A DNA stretch of 33,648 bases. Origin: Methanocorpusculum sp. (lineage in GTDB: Archaea > Halobacteriota > Methanomicrobia > Methanomicrobiales > Methanocorpusculaceae). A program made the translations under genes and the position numbers. Positions 13,729 through 21,814 of the stretch are shown in pieces (within the stretch, counting starts at the first letter, position 1; each line of letters opens with the position of its first letter). Under the pieces are notes generated by a model. That model was not told where the DNA came from. It worked only from the letters and a program-made list of their open reading frames with translations, and did no database searches. Where the stretch lies: assembly GCA_029987025.1 (NCBI GenBank), contig DALTWQ010000003.1, positions 1-33,648 of the forward strand, in the 5' to 3' direction.

Positions 13729-15219
13729 ATGCTCAATATCACAACTTTCCTGGATGCAAATGCCTGCCGTCTTGATAAGAAGGTCTTCTTCTGTCCTGAA
13801 CGAAACACCGCATACACCTCAAAAGAGATTCTTTCAATCTCTTCAGAAATCGCGCGAAGGCTGATTTCATTAGGTGTGGGAAAAGGAGACCGCGTGATGC
13901 TTTACATGAACAGCACACCGGAGTATCTCTTCTCCTACTTTGCAGTGTGGAGACTCGGCGCCGTTGCTGTTCCGACGAACCGTGTCTACACAGCAAGTGA
14001 ACTTACCTACATGGCAGAAGACTCCGGTGCAAAGGTAATTATCACAGATACTGACGGAGCAAAGACCGCGTCAGGTCTTTCTCCTGCGGTTTATGTTCCT
14101 GAAGATATTGAATCGTTCCGCACTGCTGAAATTATTCCGCCTGAAAAAACCGAGTTTTCAGATGTCTGTCAGCTTCAGTACACCTCTGGTACAACAGGAA
14201 AGCCGAAGGGCGCTATGCTGACGCACGGAAACTGGTTTACTGCTATTCATAACGAATGTGATGTGCTGATGATGCGGCAGGATGATGTCTATCTGGGTAT
14301 TTATCCGATGGGTCATGTGGGTCTTTCCTGGGGAGGGGCTGCACTCCGTGCCGGTGCGCTGTTTATTATGATGGAGCGCTACGACCCGGAAACGTATCTG
14401 TCTCTTTGCAAAGAGTACAAAGTAACAGTACTTGCAGGAATGCCTCCGGTGATTCATTACCTTTCTGAAGCACCGGCAGGTACAGAGGATTCTGTAAAAA
14501 CAGTACGTGAGATTATTTCAGGCGGCGGACCGCTGCATAATGAAATCTGGAAAAAGTTCCATCACCGCTATAATATTCCTATTGTAAATGCGTATGGCTT
14601 ATCTGAAACAGTTGTCATCGGAACCGGTACAGCAATCCGTCCGGAGGATTATGCAACTGCTGATAAATTCCAGAGCGTGGGACACCCTGTGTGCTTCTCA
14701 GAAGTAAAAATTGTGGATGAACATGATTCTTCAAAAGAGATGCCGCAGGGAGTTCCCGGGGAAATTGCACTTCGCGGGCCCGCAGTAGCTGTCGGTTACT
14801 GGAATATGCCTGAAGAGACAAAAGCTGCATTTCTTGATGACGGATGGTTCTTAACCGGTGATGTCGGCTATCTTGATGAAGATAACCGGCTCTGTATTAC
14901 TGACCGTAAAAAGGACATGATTGTTATGTCCGGATGGAAGATTTATCCGACCGAAGTTGAGGATGCTCTTATCAGATTTGACAAGGTAAAAGAGATTGCT
15001 GTCTTTGGTCTTCCTCACGAACACCGCGGAGAGATTCCGGCTGCTGCGGTTGTCTGGAAGGAAGGATTCAGCGAGGCTGATGAAGAATCCCTGATTGCTT
15101 TTGCAAAAGAGCATCTGGCAGGGTATAAGGTCCCGCGAAAAGTATTTACCGCTGCTGAACTTCCGCGTGTTAACGGCTGGAAACTGTTACGCCGTGAACT
15201 GCGTGAAATGTACAGATAA
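13729..15219 (+). CDS. AMP-forming acyl-CoA synthetase/ligase
   Basis: The 496-residue ANL-superfamily enzyme has the P-loop 'YTSGTTGKPKGAML' (151-164), 'NAYGLSET', 'GWFLTGDVGYLDEDN', 'DRKKDMIVMSGWKIYPTEVE' (hinge and A8 motif) and the catalytic lysine near the C-terminus (Lys485 in 'NGWKLLRREL'). It activates a carboxylic acid with ATP and transfers it to CoA. The length fits medium-chain, long-chain or aryl acid ligases. The substrate cannot be read from the sequence. Cotranscription with trpB2 points to an aromatic acid such as indoleacetate or phenylacetate, but this is inference. A T7 tract follows the stop. Confidence 0.88.
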   Translation: MLNITTFLDANACRLDKKVFFCPERNTAYTSKEILSISSEIARRLISLGVGKGDRVMLYMNSTPEYLFSYFAVWRLGAVAVPTNRVYTASELTYMAEDSGAKVIITDTDGAKTASGLSPAVYVPEDIESFRTAEIIPPEKTEFSDVCQLQYTSGTTGKPKGAMLTHGNWFTAIHNECDVLMMRQDDVYLGIYPMGHVGLSWGGAALRAGALFIMMERYDPETYLSLCKEYKVTVLAGMPPVIHYLSEAPAGTEDSVKTVREIISGGGPLHNEIWKKFHHRYNIPIVNAYGLSETVVIGTGTAIRPEDYATADKFQSVGHPVCFSEVKIVDEHDSSKEMPQGVPGEIALRGPAVAVGYWNMPEETKAAFLDDGWFLTGDVGYLDEDNRLCITDRKKDMIVMSGWKIYPTEVEDALIRFDKVKEIAVFGLPHEHRGEIPAAAVVWKEGFSEADEESLIAFAKEHLAGYKVPRKVFTAAELPRVNGWKLLRRELREMYR

Positions 15220-15230
15220 ATTACAAACAC

Positions 15231-15237
15231 TTTTTTT
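15231..15237 (+). terminator. U-tract after the trpB2-ligase operon
   Basis: Seven consecutive T begin 12 nt after the ligase stop codon, a typical archaeal terminator tract. Confidence 0.5.
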
Positions 15238-15284
15238 ACAGATGGTAAATATCGCGTCTGGGTAAAATCAGTCTTGGATAATTG

Positions 15285-15312
15285 AAAAATAAGATAGAGG
15301 AAATATTCCTCT
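15285..15312 (-). terminator. Hairpin and U-tract at the end of uraA
   Basis: AGAGGAA and TTCCTCT (15296-15312) form a 7-bp stem with a 3-nt loop at the uraA stop codon. On the minus strand it is followed by TATCTTATTTTTC. It ends the uraA transcript and faces the plus-strand terminator at 15231. Confidence 0.5.
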
Positions 15313-16568
15313 TACTCTTTCTTTTCTTCTTTTTCTTCAGGCAGTCTGCCTAAGCGTTCCGGAAGAACGAGGTTTAAGATAATACCGACGACTGCTGCAA
15401 GTGCAACACCGGATAAGCCTAAGCCTGCTTCGGGGAAAATCGGGATTGCAAGACCGCCGATGGCGAGAATGAGCATGATACCGACAATCAGGACGTTTCT
15501 CTGGTTTTTGAAATCAACATGGTTTTCAACGAGGTTGCGCAGACCGACTGCTGCAATCATTCCGAAGAGAACGATACACATACCGCCGAGGACTGCTGCC
15601 GGAATTGAGCTGATGAATCCGGAAACGTATCCGATGAATGCAATCAGAACTGCAAACACTGCGGCGATTTCAAGGGTTCTCGGGTTGTAGTTTCTGGTTG
15701 CTGCAAGAACACCGGTGTTTTCAGAGTAAGTGGTGTTTGCCGGACCTCCGACAAGACCTGCAAAGATAGAGGCAAGGCCGTCTCCTAAGAGAGTGCGGTG
15801 AAGTCCCGGGTCTTTGAAGAAGTCTTTGCCGACAACAGCTCCGTTTGCGGAGATATCTCCTAAGTGCTCAATGAAGGTAACAATTGCGATTGGTGCGATC
15901 ATCAGAATTGCAGAGAAGGAGAACTTCGGCAGGAAGAACTCAGGTACGGTAAAGAGGGATGCATTAGTGATTAAGGAGTAGTCAAGACCGACGTTAACAC
16001 CTACTGCAGTTAAAATCATACAGGTAATGTATCCTGCAATCAGACCGAAGAGAATCGGAAGCATTCTGATGAATCCTTTGCAGAAGAGGCTCACAACAAT
16101 AACGGTAATAATTACAATACCTCCGACGAGGTAAGACCATCCGTCAGAGAAGTAACTGATTGCTGTAGATGCTAACATTAATCCGATAATCATGACAACA
16201 GGACCGGTAACTACCGGCGGGAAAAGCTTTTTGATACGTGCAGCACCGATAATTTTGGCGATTACTGCAAATATAAGATAAACGACTCCGGCAGCAATAA
16301 TACCGCCTGTTGCATACTCTAAGCCTTCAGTTGCGCCTACCACACAGATGGCTGCAATAAAGGCAAAACTGGATCCGAGGAAAACCGGAACCTTTCCTTT
16401 TGTTACCAGATGGAAGATAAGTGTACCAATACCGGCGCAGAATAATGCCACGGAAACAGGCAGACCGGTAAGCATAGGGACGAGAATGGTTGAACCAAAC
16501 ATCGCGAACACATGCTGGATACCAAGTATGGTTAACTTACCCGCATTTGTTTTCTTTTCTTCGGCCAT
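15312..16568 (-). CDS. uraA: Uracil permease (NCS2/UraA family)
   Basis: The 418-residue membrane protein has about 14 hydrophobic segments and the nucleobase-cation-symporter-2 features: 'GIQHVFAMFGSTILVPMLTGLP' near the N-terminus, 'FLGSSFAFIAAI', the central 'APIAIVTFIEHLGD' (substrate-binding Glu) and 'GLVGGPANTTYSENTGVLAATR', typical of uracil-type members. The C-terminus is a charged cytosolic tail rich in Glu and Lys. It imports uracil with protons. A TATA-like CTATAAATAC lies about 35 nt before the start. It is monocistronic. Confidence 0.93.
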   Translation of the reverse strand: MAEEKKTNAGKLTILGIQHVFAMFGSTILVPMLTGLPVSVALFCAGIGTLIFHLVTKGKVPVFLGSSFAFIAAICVVGATEGLEYATGGIIAAGVVYLIFAVIAKIIGAARIKKLFPPVVTGPVVMIIGLMLASTAISYFSDGWSYLVGGIVIITVIVVSLFCKGFIRMLPILFGLIAGYITCMILTAVGVNVGLDYSLITNASLFTVPEFFLPKFSFSAILMIAPIAIVTFIEHLGDISANGAVVGKDFFKDPGLHRTLLGDGLASIFAGLVGGPANTTYSENTGVLAATRNYNPRTLEIAAVFAVLIAFIGYVSGFISSIPAAVLGGMCIVLFGMIAAVGLRNLVENHVDFKNQRNVLIVGIMLILAIGGLAIPIFPEAGLGLSGVALAAVVGIILNLVLPERLGRLPEEKEEKKE

Positions 16569-16724
16569 AGAAATAAACCAGAAGTATTTGTTCCTGAAAG
16601 TATTTATAGAATAACTATTACGTCAGGGTATTTAAAACAGAAATAATTTCCTGTAAAAATCAGGTTATTTTTTTAAAAACAGACGTTCTGCTGAATCTTA
16701 TAAATAATAAAAAAAGAAAAGTAC

Positions 16725-18017
16725 TTATTCTTTATACTCGGCAAGTACTTCTTTCATTGATTCAAATACGACTTCAAGACCTTTTATCAGGATGTCATCA
16801 GGAATGGTGCATGCCGCCATGATTTTTACCACGGTGTCTTCTCTGCCGCAGAGTTCCAGGATAACGCCCTTTTCGAAGCAGCGTTTTCTGATGTCAAAGG
16901 AGACCTTTGACGGGTACGCTCCGAACTCGACACCCCACATGACACCAAGACCGCGTGCCCTGATGTTTTTGCCGTTTAAAGAAGGGAGTTTTTCGTCGAA
17001 GAACTTTTTGATAAGTGCTTCTTTTCTCTTGGTCTCCTGTTCCATGTTGTTGTCAACAAACATGTCAAGAGCTGCAGAACCTGCAACGAATGCCAGGTTG
17101 AATCCTCTGAAAGTTCCGTTGTGTTCACCCGGACTTAATACATCATACTCAGGTTTCAGAAGGGTGATGGCAAGCGGCATGCCGATTCCGCCTATGGACT
17201 TTGCCATAAATACGATATCCGGAACGATTCCTGCCATTTCGAATGAGAAGAACGGACCTGTTCTTCCGCATCCTGCCTGGATTTCATCGCAGATAAGGAG
17301 AATGCCGTGCTTGTCGCAGAGTTTTCTTACCGCCTGGAGCCACTCGGCCGGAAGGATGTTGATTCCCCCTTCTCCCTGTACGGTCTCCACAAGGATTGCT
17401 GCCGGCTTTTCGACACCGCTGTGGTCATTTTCGATGAGCATCTCCATATAACCGATGGTGTCAAAGTTCGGGTTGTCGAGCGGATGCGGAATTCTTGTGA
17501 CGTTTCCAAGAACTACACCGCTTGCTTTGCGTGCCAGTTCTTCGCTGGTGGCTTCAAGCGCTCCTATCGACATCCCGTGGAATCCTCCCATTAAGGCAAA
17601 GACATTTGAACGTCCGGTTGCTTTGCGTGCTGCTTTTAATCCTGCTTCGACTGCGAGAGTTCCTGCAGGTCCCGGGAACATGACTTTGTAGTTCAGCCCT
17701 CTCGGCTTTAAGATGCGCTCTTCGAGGGTTTTGATGAACTCTGCCTTTGCCCGTGAGTAAAGGTCAAGTCCGTGAACCATGCCGTCAGTTTCGAGATACT
17801 CGATTACTTTGCGTTTAATTACTTCGTTGTTGTGACCGAAGTTTAATGCGCCTGCTCCGCAGAGGAAGTCAATGTATTCATTATTGTTCTGGTCATACAG
17901 CAGTGAGCCTTTAGCTCTGGTAAAAATGACCGGATATTTTCTGCAGTAGGACCGTACATTGCTCTCGTATTCCTCGAACAAAGCTGTATCAATTTTTTCT
18001 TCTTCTTTAAGACCCAT
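16725..18017 (-). CDS. EctB-type class III aminotransferase (diaminobutyrate--2-oxoglutarate transaminase family)
   Basis: The 430-residue PLP enzyme begins with the EctB-like 'FEEYESNVRSYCRKYPVIFTRAKG' pattern. It carries 'FLCGAGALNFGHNN' (51-64), 'GGFHGMSIGALEATS', 'ETVQGEGGINI', 'ICDEIQAGCGRTG' (242-254), the PLP lysine Lys273 in 'FMAKSIGGIG' and 'PGEHNGTFRGFNLAFVAG', typical of diaminobutyrate aminotransferases. It would make L-2,4-diaminobutyrate from aspartate semialdehyde and glutamate. ATG 18017 is preferred over GTG 18026 because GGGGTG lies about 6 nt before it. A TATA (AAATATATAC) sits near 18043-18052. No ectA or ectC is present, so ectoine is unlikely; the decarboxylase upstream suggests diamine synthesis. 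Confidence 0.85.
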   Translation of the reverse strand: MGLKEEEKIDTALFEEYESNVRSYCRKYPVIFTRAKGSLLYDQNNNEYIDFLCGAGALNFGHNNEVIKRKVIEYLETDGMVHGLDLYSRAKAEFIKTLEERILKPRGLNYKVMFPGPAGTLAVEAGLKAARKATGRSNVFALMGGFHGMSIGALEATSEELARKASGVVLGNVTRIPHPLDNPNFDTIGYMEMLIENDHSGVEKPAAILVETVQGEGGINILPAEWLQAVRKLCDKHGILLICDEIQAGCGRTGPFFSFEMAGIVPDIVFMAKSIGGIGMPLAITLLKPEYDVLSPGEHNGTFRGFNLAFVAGSAALDMFVDNNMEQETKRKEALIKKFFDEKLPSLNGKNIRARGLGVMWGVEFGAYPSKVSFDIRKRCFEKGVILELCGREDTVVKIMAACTIPDDILIKGLEVVFESMKEVLAEYKE

Positions 18018-18191
18018 AATACACACCCCTTTTTTTCGGACAGTATATATTTACGGAAAATCTTTGCCCCGCAGATATTACGGGTAGGAGATATCATTAT
18101 GTTTGTTGCCGCCCTCAGGATTTAAAACTGTCCCTTTGTAAAAGAGCCGTTTATAACGGGATTTAGTCCATTCTGAATGAAATTTATGTGA

Positions 18192-18244
18192 TTTAACCCC
18201 TCCCCTGTCTTAAATTCAGAAATCCTGCCCCCTGGGGGGTTAAA
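18192..18244. promoter_or_regulatory. 9-bp inverted repeat enclosing a C5-T-G6 block
   Basis: TTTAACCCC (18192-18200) and GGGGTTAAA (18236-18244) are perfect reverse complements. Between them and overlapping the right arm is CCCCCTGGGGGG (18228-18239), itself a tight palindrome. It lies between the decarboxylase stop and the EctB-type gene promoter, so it could be a terminator or antiterminator hairpin, or a regulator site. Confidence 0.4.
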
Positions 18245-18293
18245 ATAGAATTTGGGGTGAATTGTTCTTTAGGGTTGTTCGCGCGAGGGTGAA

Positions 18294-19712
18294 TCAGATT
18301 TCTTTTCCTACGGTAATCTCACCTTCGGCATTAACGCCGATGACTTTTTCACCTGCCTCTCTTAAGGTTCTGATGTAGGTGATGACCTCAGGCGTGATTC
18401 TTTCACCAGGGCAGATGAAGGGAATTCCCGGCGGATAGGGAATAATAGACTGAGCACAGATTCTTCCTGCTCCGTTTTCGAGCGGAATGCGTTCTTTTAC
18501 CGTCGGTACTCTGCAAAGTTCAAACCGTGTTTCAAGTACTGCCGGCGGTTTTGAGTGTACTGCAGTTTTTCGGGTGTGTGCTGCGGCAATTTTTTTCAGA
18601 GCGTTAAGGGTTTTTTCCATGTCGGCTTTAGTGTTTCCGATTCCTGTCATGCACATCAGAATGTTTCCGGTGGTAAGTTCCGCATAGATTCCTTCTTTGA
18701 GCAGAAGTTCTTCGAGTTCTGCGCCGGAGAGGCCGTATGCACTCATGTCGAGATTTATTTTGGTGATATCAAGCGATTTTGTTCTGATAATCTCGAGTCC
18801 TTCTATTTTCTCTGCTTCTTCGTAGAAGTAAGTAAGTGCTTCATACCATTCTTTTATGGCTTCTTTCTTGTGGTGTTTTAAGATGTCTGCGTTGATGTCA
18901 AGAGAGGCCATCAAAAGGTATGACGGTGATGTAGACATTATCATCTGGAGTTTGTCTTCTAAGATATAGTGGTCTACTCTATCTGTATTGTATGTCAGAA
19001 GAGCACTCTGGGTAAAGGAGGCAAGGGTTTTGTGAATCGAGTTTACGGTTAAATCTGCGCCGCACTCCTCTGCAGATTTGGGAAGAGGGTATCCGCAGTC
19101 GCTGAAGAATTTGAGGTGCGCACCGTGTGCCTGGTCAACAATGAGTATTTTTCCTGCTGCATGGACGAGTTTTGCAATTTCGGGTATGTTGGAGCAGATT
19201 CCGTAGTAGTTCGGAGAGGGGAGGATGACTGCCGCGGCGTCAGGATTTTCTTTTATGCAGCGTTCTATTTCAGCAGGCGTGATTTCGCCGGAGATACCGT
19301 ATTCTTCAATCATCTCAGGGTATGCGTACACCGGCTGGATGTCTCCTAATATCAGGGCATTATAGATTGCTTTGTGACAGTTTCTTGCAAGGATGATTTT
19401 TCCGCCTTTGGGAACACTGGCAAGAATTGCAGCAATCAGTCCTCCGCTTGTTCCGTTGATTAAGAGGTATGCACGTTTTACTCCGTAGAGTTTTGCGTAC
19501 TCTTCCTGGGCTGCTTTGAGGATTCCTTCGGTCTGGTAGAGGTTATCTGCTCCTATAATTTCTGTGATGTCGCAGTCCATTATTTTTTCAAGGAATTCCT
19601 GGTATCCGTATTTCCGGTAGATTGCAGATCCTTTGTGGCCCGGCATGTGAAATGATACGGCGTGTTTATCTGCGTGTTCTATCAGAAATGATAGTATGGG
19701 TGTTTCTGTCAT
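18294..19712 (-). CDS. Orn/Lys/Arg decarboxylase family, fold type I PLP enzyme
   Basis: The 472-residue protein resembles the short bacterial SpeA/CadA-like decarboxylases: 'SFHMPGHKGSAIY' (20-32), 'NGTSGGLIAAI' (86-96), 'ILARNCHKAIYNALIL', 'VDQAHGAHLKF' (192-202) and the PLP lysine Lys228 in 'NSIHKTLASFTQ'. The C-terminal domain contains 'YPPGIPFICPGERI', shared by the family. It decarboxylates arginine, lysine, ornithine or a related diamino acid. Methanogens normally use a pyruvoyl arginine decarboxylase, so this gene may be acquired from bacteria. The EctB-type gene 276 nt downstream makes diaminobutyrate a possible substrate, but this is inference. Monocistronic transcription is possible. 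Confidence 0.85.
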   Translation of the reverse strand: MTETPILSFLIEHADKHAVSFHMPGHKGSAIYRKYGYQEFLEKIMDCDITEIIGADNLYQTEGILKAAQEEYAKLYGVKRAYLLINGTSGGLIAAILASVPKGGKIILARNCHKAIYNALILGDIQPVYAYPEMIEEYGISGEITPAEIERCIKENPDAAAVILPSPNYYGICSNIPEIAKLVHAAGKILIVDQAHGAHLKFFSDCGYPLPKSAEECGADLTVNSIHKTLASFTQSALLTYNTDRVDHYILEDKLQMIMSTSPSYLLMASLDINADILKHHKKEAIKEWYEALTYFYEEAEKIEGLEIIRTKSLDITKINLDMSAYGLSGAELEELLLKEGIYAELTTGNILMCMTGIGNTKADMEKTLNALKKIAAAHTRKTAVHSKPPAVLETRFELCRVPTVKERIPLENGAGRICAQSIIPYPPGIPFICPGERITPEVITYIRTLREAGEKVIGVNAEGEITVGKEI

Positions 19713-19815
19713 ATGTACAGATTAGGTTGAACGGGATGGGGGATAAGCGTATGTGCAGTTTTTTCTCTGCTAAATCTATTTATTTTCTCACCGCCCATAT
19801 GATGAGTGAGCACGC

Positions 19816-20403
19816 GTGAATGTTTTTGATTATTCTGAGGATGACCTTCGCGGCATAATCCGTGATGTATGTCAGCAGCTTGCGTCGGCAGAATCCGGAG
19901 GGGAGGCAGTATCATTAATCATTCACGCACTTCGGCGTTTTACTATCTATGATTTGGTAAAAGTCGGGGCAGGTATCAGGGCAGAGGTTGAAAGACTTCC
20001 TGAGCCGTATAAAAGTAAATACCGCTCCTACGCTCAGGACCTGCTTACCAGATATCATGAACTGATGTCTTCTATAAAAGAGGGTGTATCTTTTTCAATT
20101 ACGGATATGTCTCTCTGGAAAAAATACTGGCAGTCTGCTGCAGAGTATCTGCTGATACGAGACACCGGCCAGCGCTCGCAGATTGAAAATCCTGCCGGGA
20201 GATTTTTCTACCGTCTTGTGTATGCGTATGTTATGCTTATCGCAGGAAAACCGGGCCATCCGGTGGGAACTCCTTTCCCGGGAGGGTGGTGTGTCAGGGA
20301 AGAAAACGGGGAGATACTCTGTCCTATCCGCGACAAGGAAAAAGACCTTCCGGAAGCGCTCTGCAATTTCTGTCCTGCAAAACAGGATGAGCGGTGTCTG
20401 TAA
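19816..20403 (+). CDS. UPF0305/DUF2115 family protein
   Basis: The 195-residue protein matches the methanogen UPF0305 (DUF2115) family in its C-terminal part: 'GKPGHPVGTPFPGGW', 'CPIRDKEKDLPEALCNFCPA' and a final Cys, five cysteines in the last 40 residues that could bind a metal or Fe-S cluster. The N-terminal two thirds are helical. The function is unknown. GTG 19816 is the only reasonable start (an ATG at 19820 is out of frame), with GTGA upstream as a weak ribosome site. The antiporter follows after 50 nt on the same strand. Confidence 0.85.
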   Translation: MNVFDYSEDDLRGIIRDVCQQLASAESGGEAVSLIIHALRRFTIYDLVKVGAGIRAEVERLPEPYKSKYRSYAQDLLTRYHELMSSIKEGVSFSITDMSLWKKYWQSAAEYLLIRDTGQRSQIENPAGRFFYRLVYAYVMLIAGKPGHPVGTPFPGGWCVREENGEILCPIRDKEKDLPEALCNFCPAKQDERCL

Positions 20404-20453
20404 TTCCTGCGGTAAAAACACTTTTTACTATCAGTATCCTATAGTATCAGCAA

Positions 20454-21737
20454 ATGTTTGAAGATATCATTTCCACTCCTGAATTTCAGATGTGCCTTCT
20501 TTTGTTCGTGGCACTTGGAGGGTATCTTCTCGCAACCAAGATTCACCAGTCTGCTGTTATCGGAGAAATTCTGGTGGGTCTTTTAGTCGGTCCGAGTGTT
20601 CTGGGGCTCATTACCTATACTGATTTTGTTGAGAGTCTTGCAGGACTCGGTTCGATTGTTCTTTTGTTCGTTATCGGATTCGAGTTTGAAATAAAGGATA
20701 TTGCAAACTGGAAGTACGGTATTATTGCGTTAAGCGGTGTTGTTGTTCCGTGGGTTGGCGGGTACCTTGCAGCACAGCTTTTCGGCATGGACTTTTTCTC
20801 TGCGATATTTATCGGAACTGCGCTTACTGCAACCAGTATTGCGATTACGGCAAATGTTCTGCGTGAGATGGGAAAACTCAAGCACTCATTTGCAAAGGCG
20901 ATTATAGGTGCTGCCGTTATCGATGATGTGCTGAGTTTAATTGTTCTCTCCATCGCGCAGGATATGAGTTATACCGGGCAGCTCGCTGTCGGCGGAATTA
21001 TTTTAACAGTCATAAAGGCATTCGGATTTGTGGTTCTTGGTGCGTTAATCGGAGTAAAATGCTTCCCGAAGCTTCTTTCATGGATGGACAGCACTAAGAT
21101 TGCACGGAAGTTTCCGGAGTTTGTGTTTATCTTTTCGATGATGCTTGCATTCCTCTATGCGATGTGCGCAGAGGCTGTCGGGATTTCCGCAATTGTGGGT
21201 GCGTTTTTAGCAGGAGTCTGTGTAAACCGCGTCAGTCTGAAACACAGTATGGATATTAAACTCGGGGCTGAGTATCTCTACATCATATTTGCATCCATCT
21301 TCTTCGTGTCCCTGGGTATTATTGCGGATTTGCGGTATATTACGCCGGATATGCTGCTGTTTATCGGTGTTTTGTGTGTGGTTGCTGTTATTACCAAGGT
21401 TATCGGCTGCGGTCTGCCGTCAAAGCTGATGGGTATGAGCTGGCGCGATTCTCTGATAGTGGGTGTTGGTATGATGCCGCGCGGAGAGGTTGCTATGATT
21501 GTAGGTCTTATTGCGCTCACTCATTTCAAGGAGCTTGCGGCCGGCTCTACAGACCCTGCTCAGGCTGCTTTGTATCTGCAGCAGGGAAATGAAATCTTCA
21601 TTTCGGTTGTTGTTGTGTCACTGGTAACTACAATTATTGTGCCTCTGCTCTTTAACGGTATCTTCTTCAGGAAGGAACGGAAGAAAGAGCCGAAAGGGGT
21701 GTGCAGCTCTGCGCCGCCGGATAGTGCGAATACGTAA
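20454..21737 (+). CDS. CPA2-family Na+/H+ (or K+/H+) antiporter
   Basis: The 427-residue protein has about 12-13 transmembrane segments. It shows the CPA2 features 'GEILVGLLVGPSVLGLI' (37-53), 'LLFVIGFEFEIKDI', 'GTALTATSIAITANVLREMG' (121-140), and the ion-binding Asp157-Asp158 in 'IGAAVIDDVLSLIVLSI', which marks electrogenic NapA-type antiporters. It also has 'VGMMPRGEVAMIVGLIAL' near the C-terminus. There is no TrkA-N domain; a short basic tail closes the protein. It would exchange cytoplasmic Na+ for protons across the cell membrane. It may be cotranscribed with the UPF0305 gene. Confidence 0.93.
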   Translation: MFEDIISTPEFQMCLLLFVALGGYLLATKIHQSAVIGEILVGLLVGPSVLGLITYTDFVESLAGLGSIVLLFVIGFEFEIKDIANWKYGIIALSGVVVPWVGGYLAAQLFGMDFFSAIFIGTALTATSIAITANVLREMGKLKHSFAKAIIGAAVIDDVLSLIVLSIAQDMSYTGQLAVGGIILTVIKAFGFVVLGALIGVKCFPKLLSWMDSTKIARKFPEFVFIFSMMLAFLYAMCAEAVGISAIVGAFLAGVCVNRVSLKHSMDIKLGAEYLYIIFASIFFVSLGIIADLRYITPDMLLFIGVLCVVAVITKVIGCGLPSKLMGMSWRDSLIVGVGMMPRGEVAMIVGLIALTHFKELAAGSTDPAQAALYLQQGNEIFISVVVVSLVTTIIVPLLFNGIFFRKERKKEPKGVCSSAPPDSANT

Positions 21738-21814
21738 GGTAATTTAAAAAATCTTTTTTATCTTTATTTTCCGGGCAGTATCTGCCTGTAAAAAATGGTG
21801 TGTCTCTATACAGA

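Noticed and set aside
16792..17451. 219-codon plus-strand frame
   Set aside because: Antisense shadow of the EctB-type aminotransferase.
16725..18017. Ectoine biosynthesis operon
   Set aside because: Only an EctB-type gene is present; neither ectA nor ectC lies within the window.
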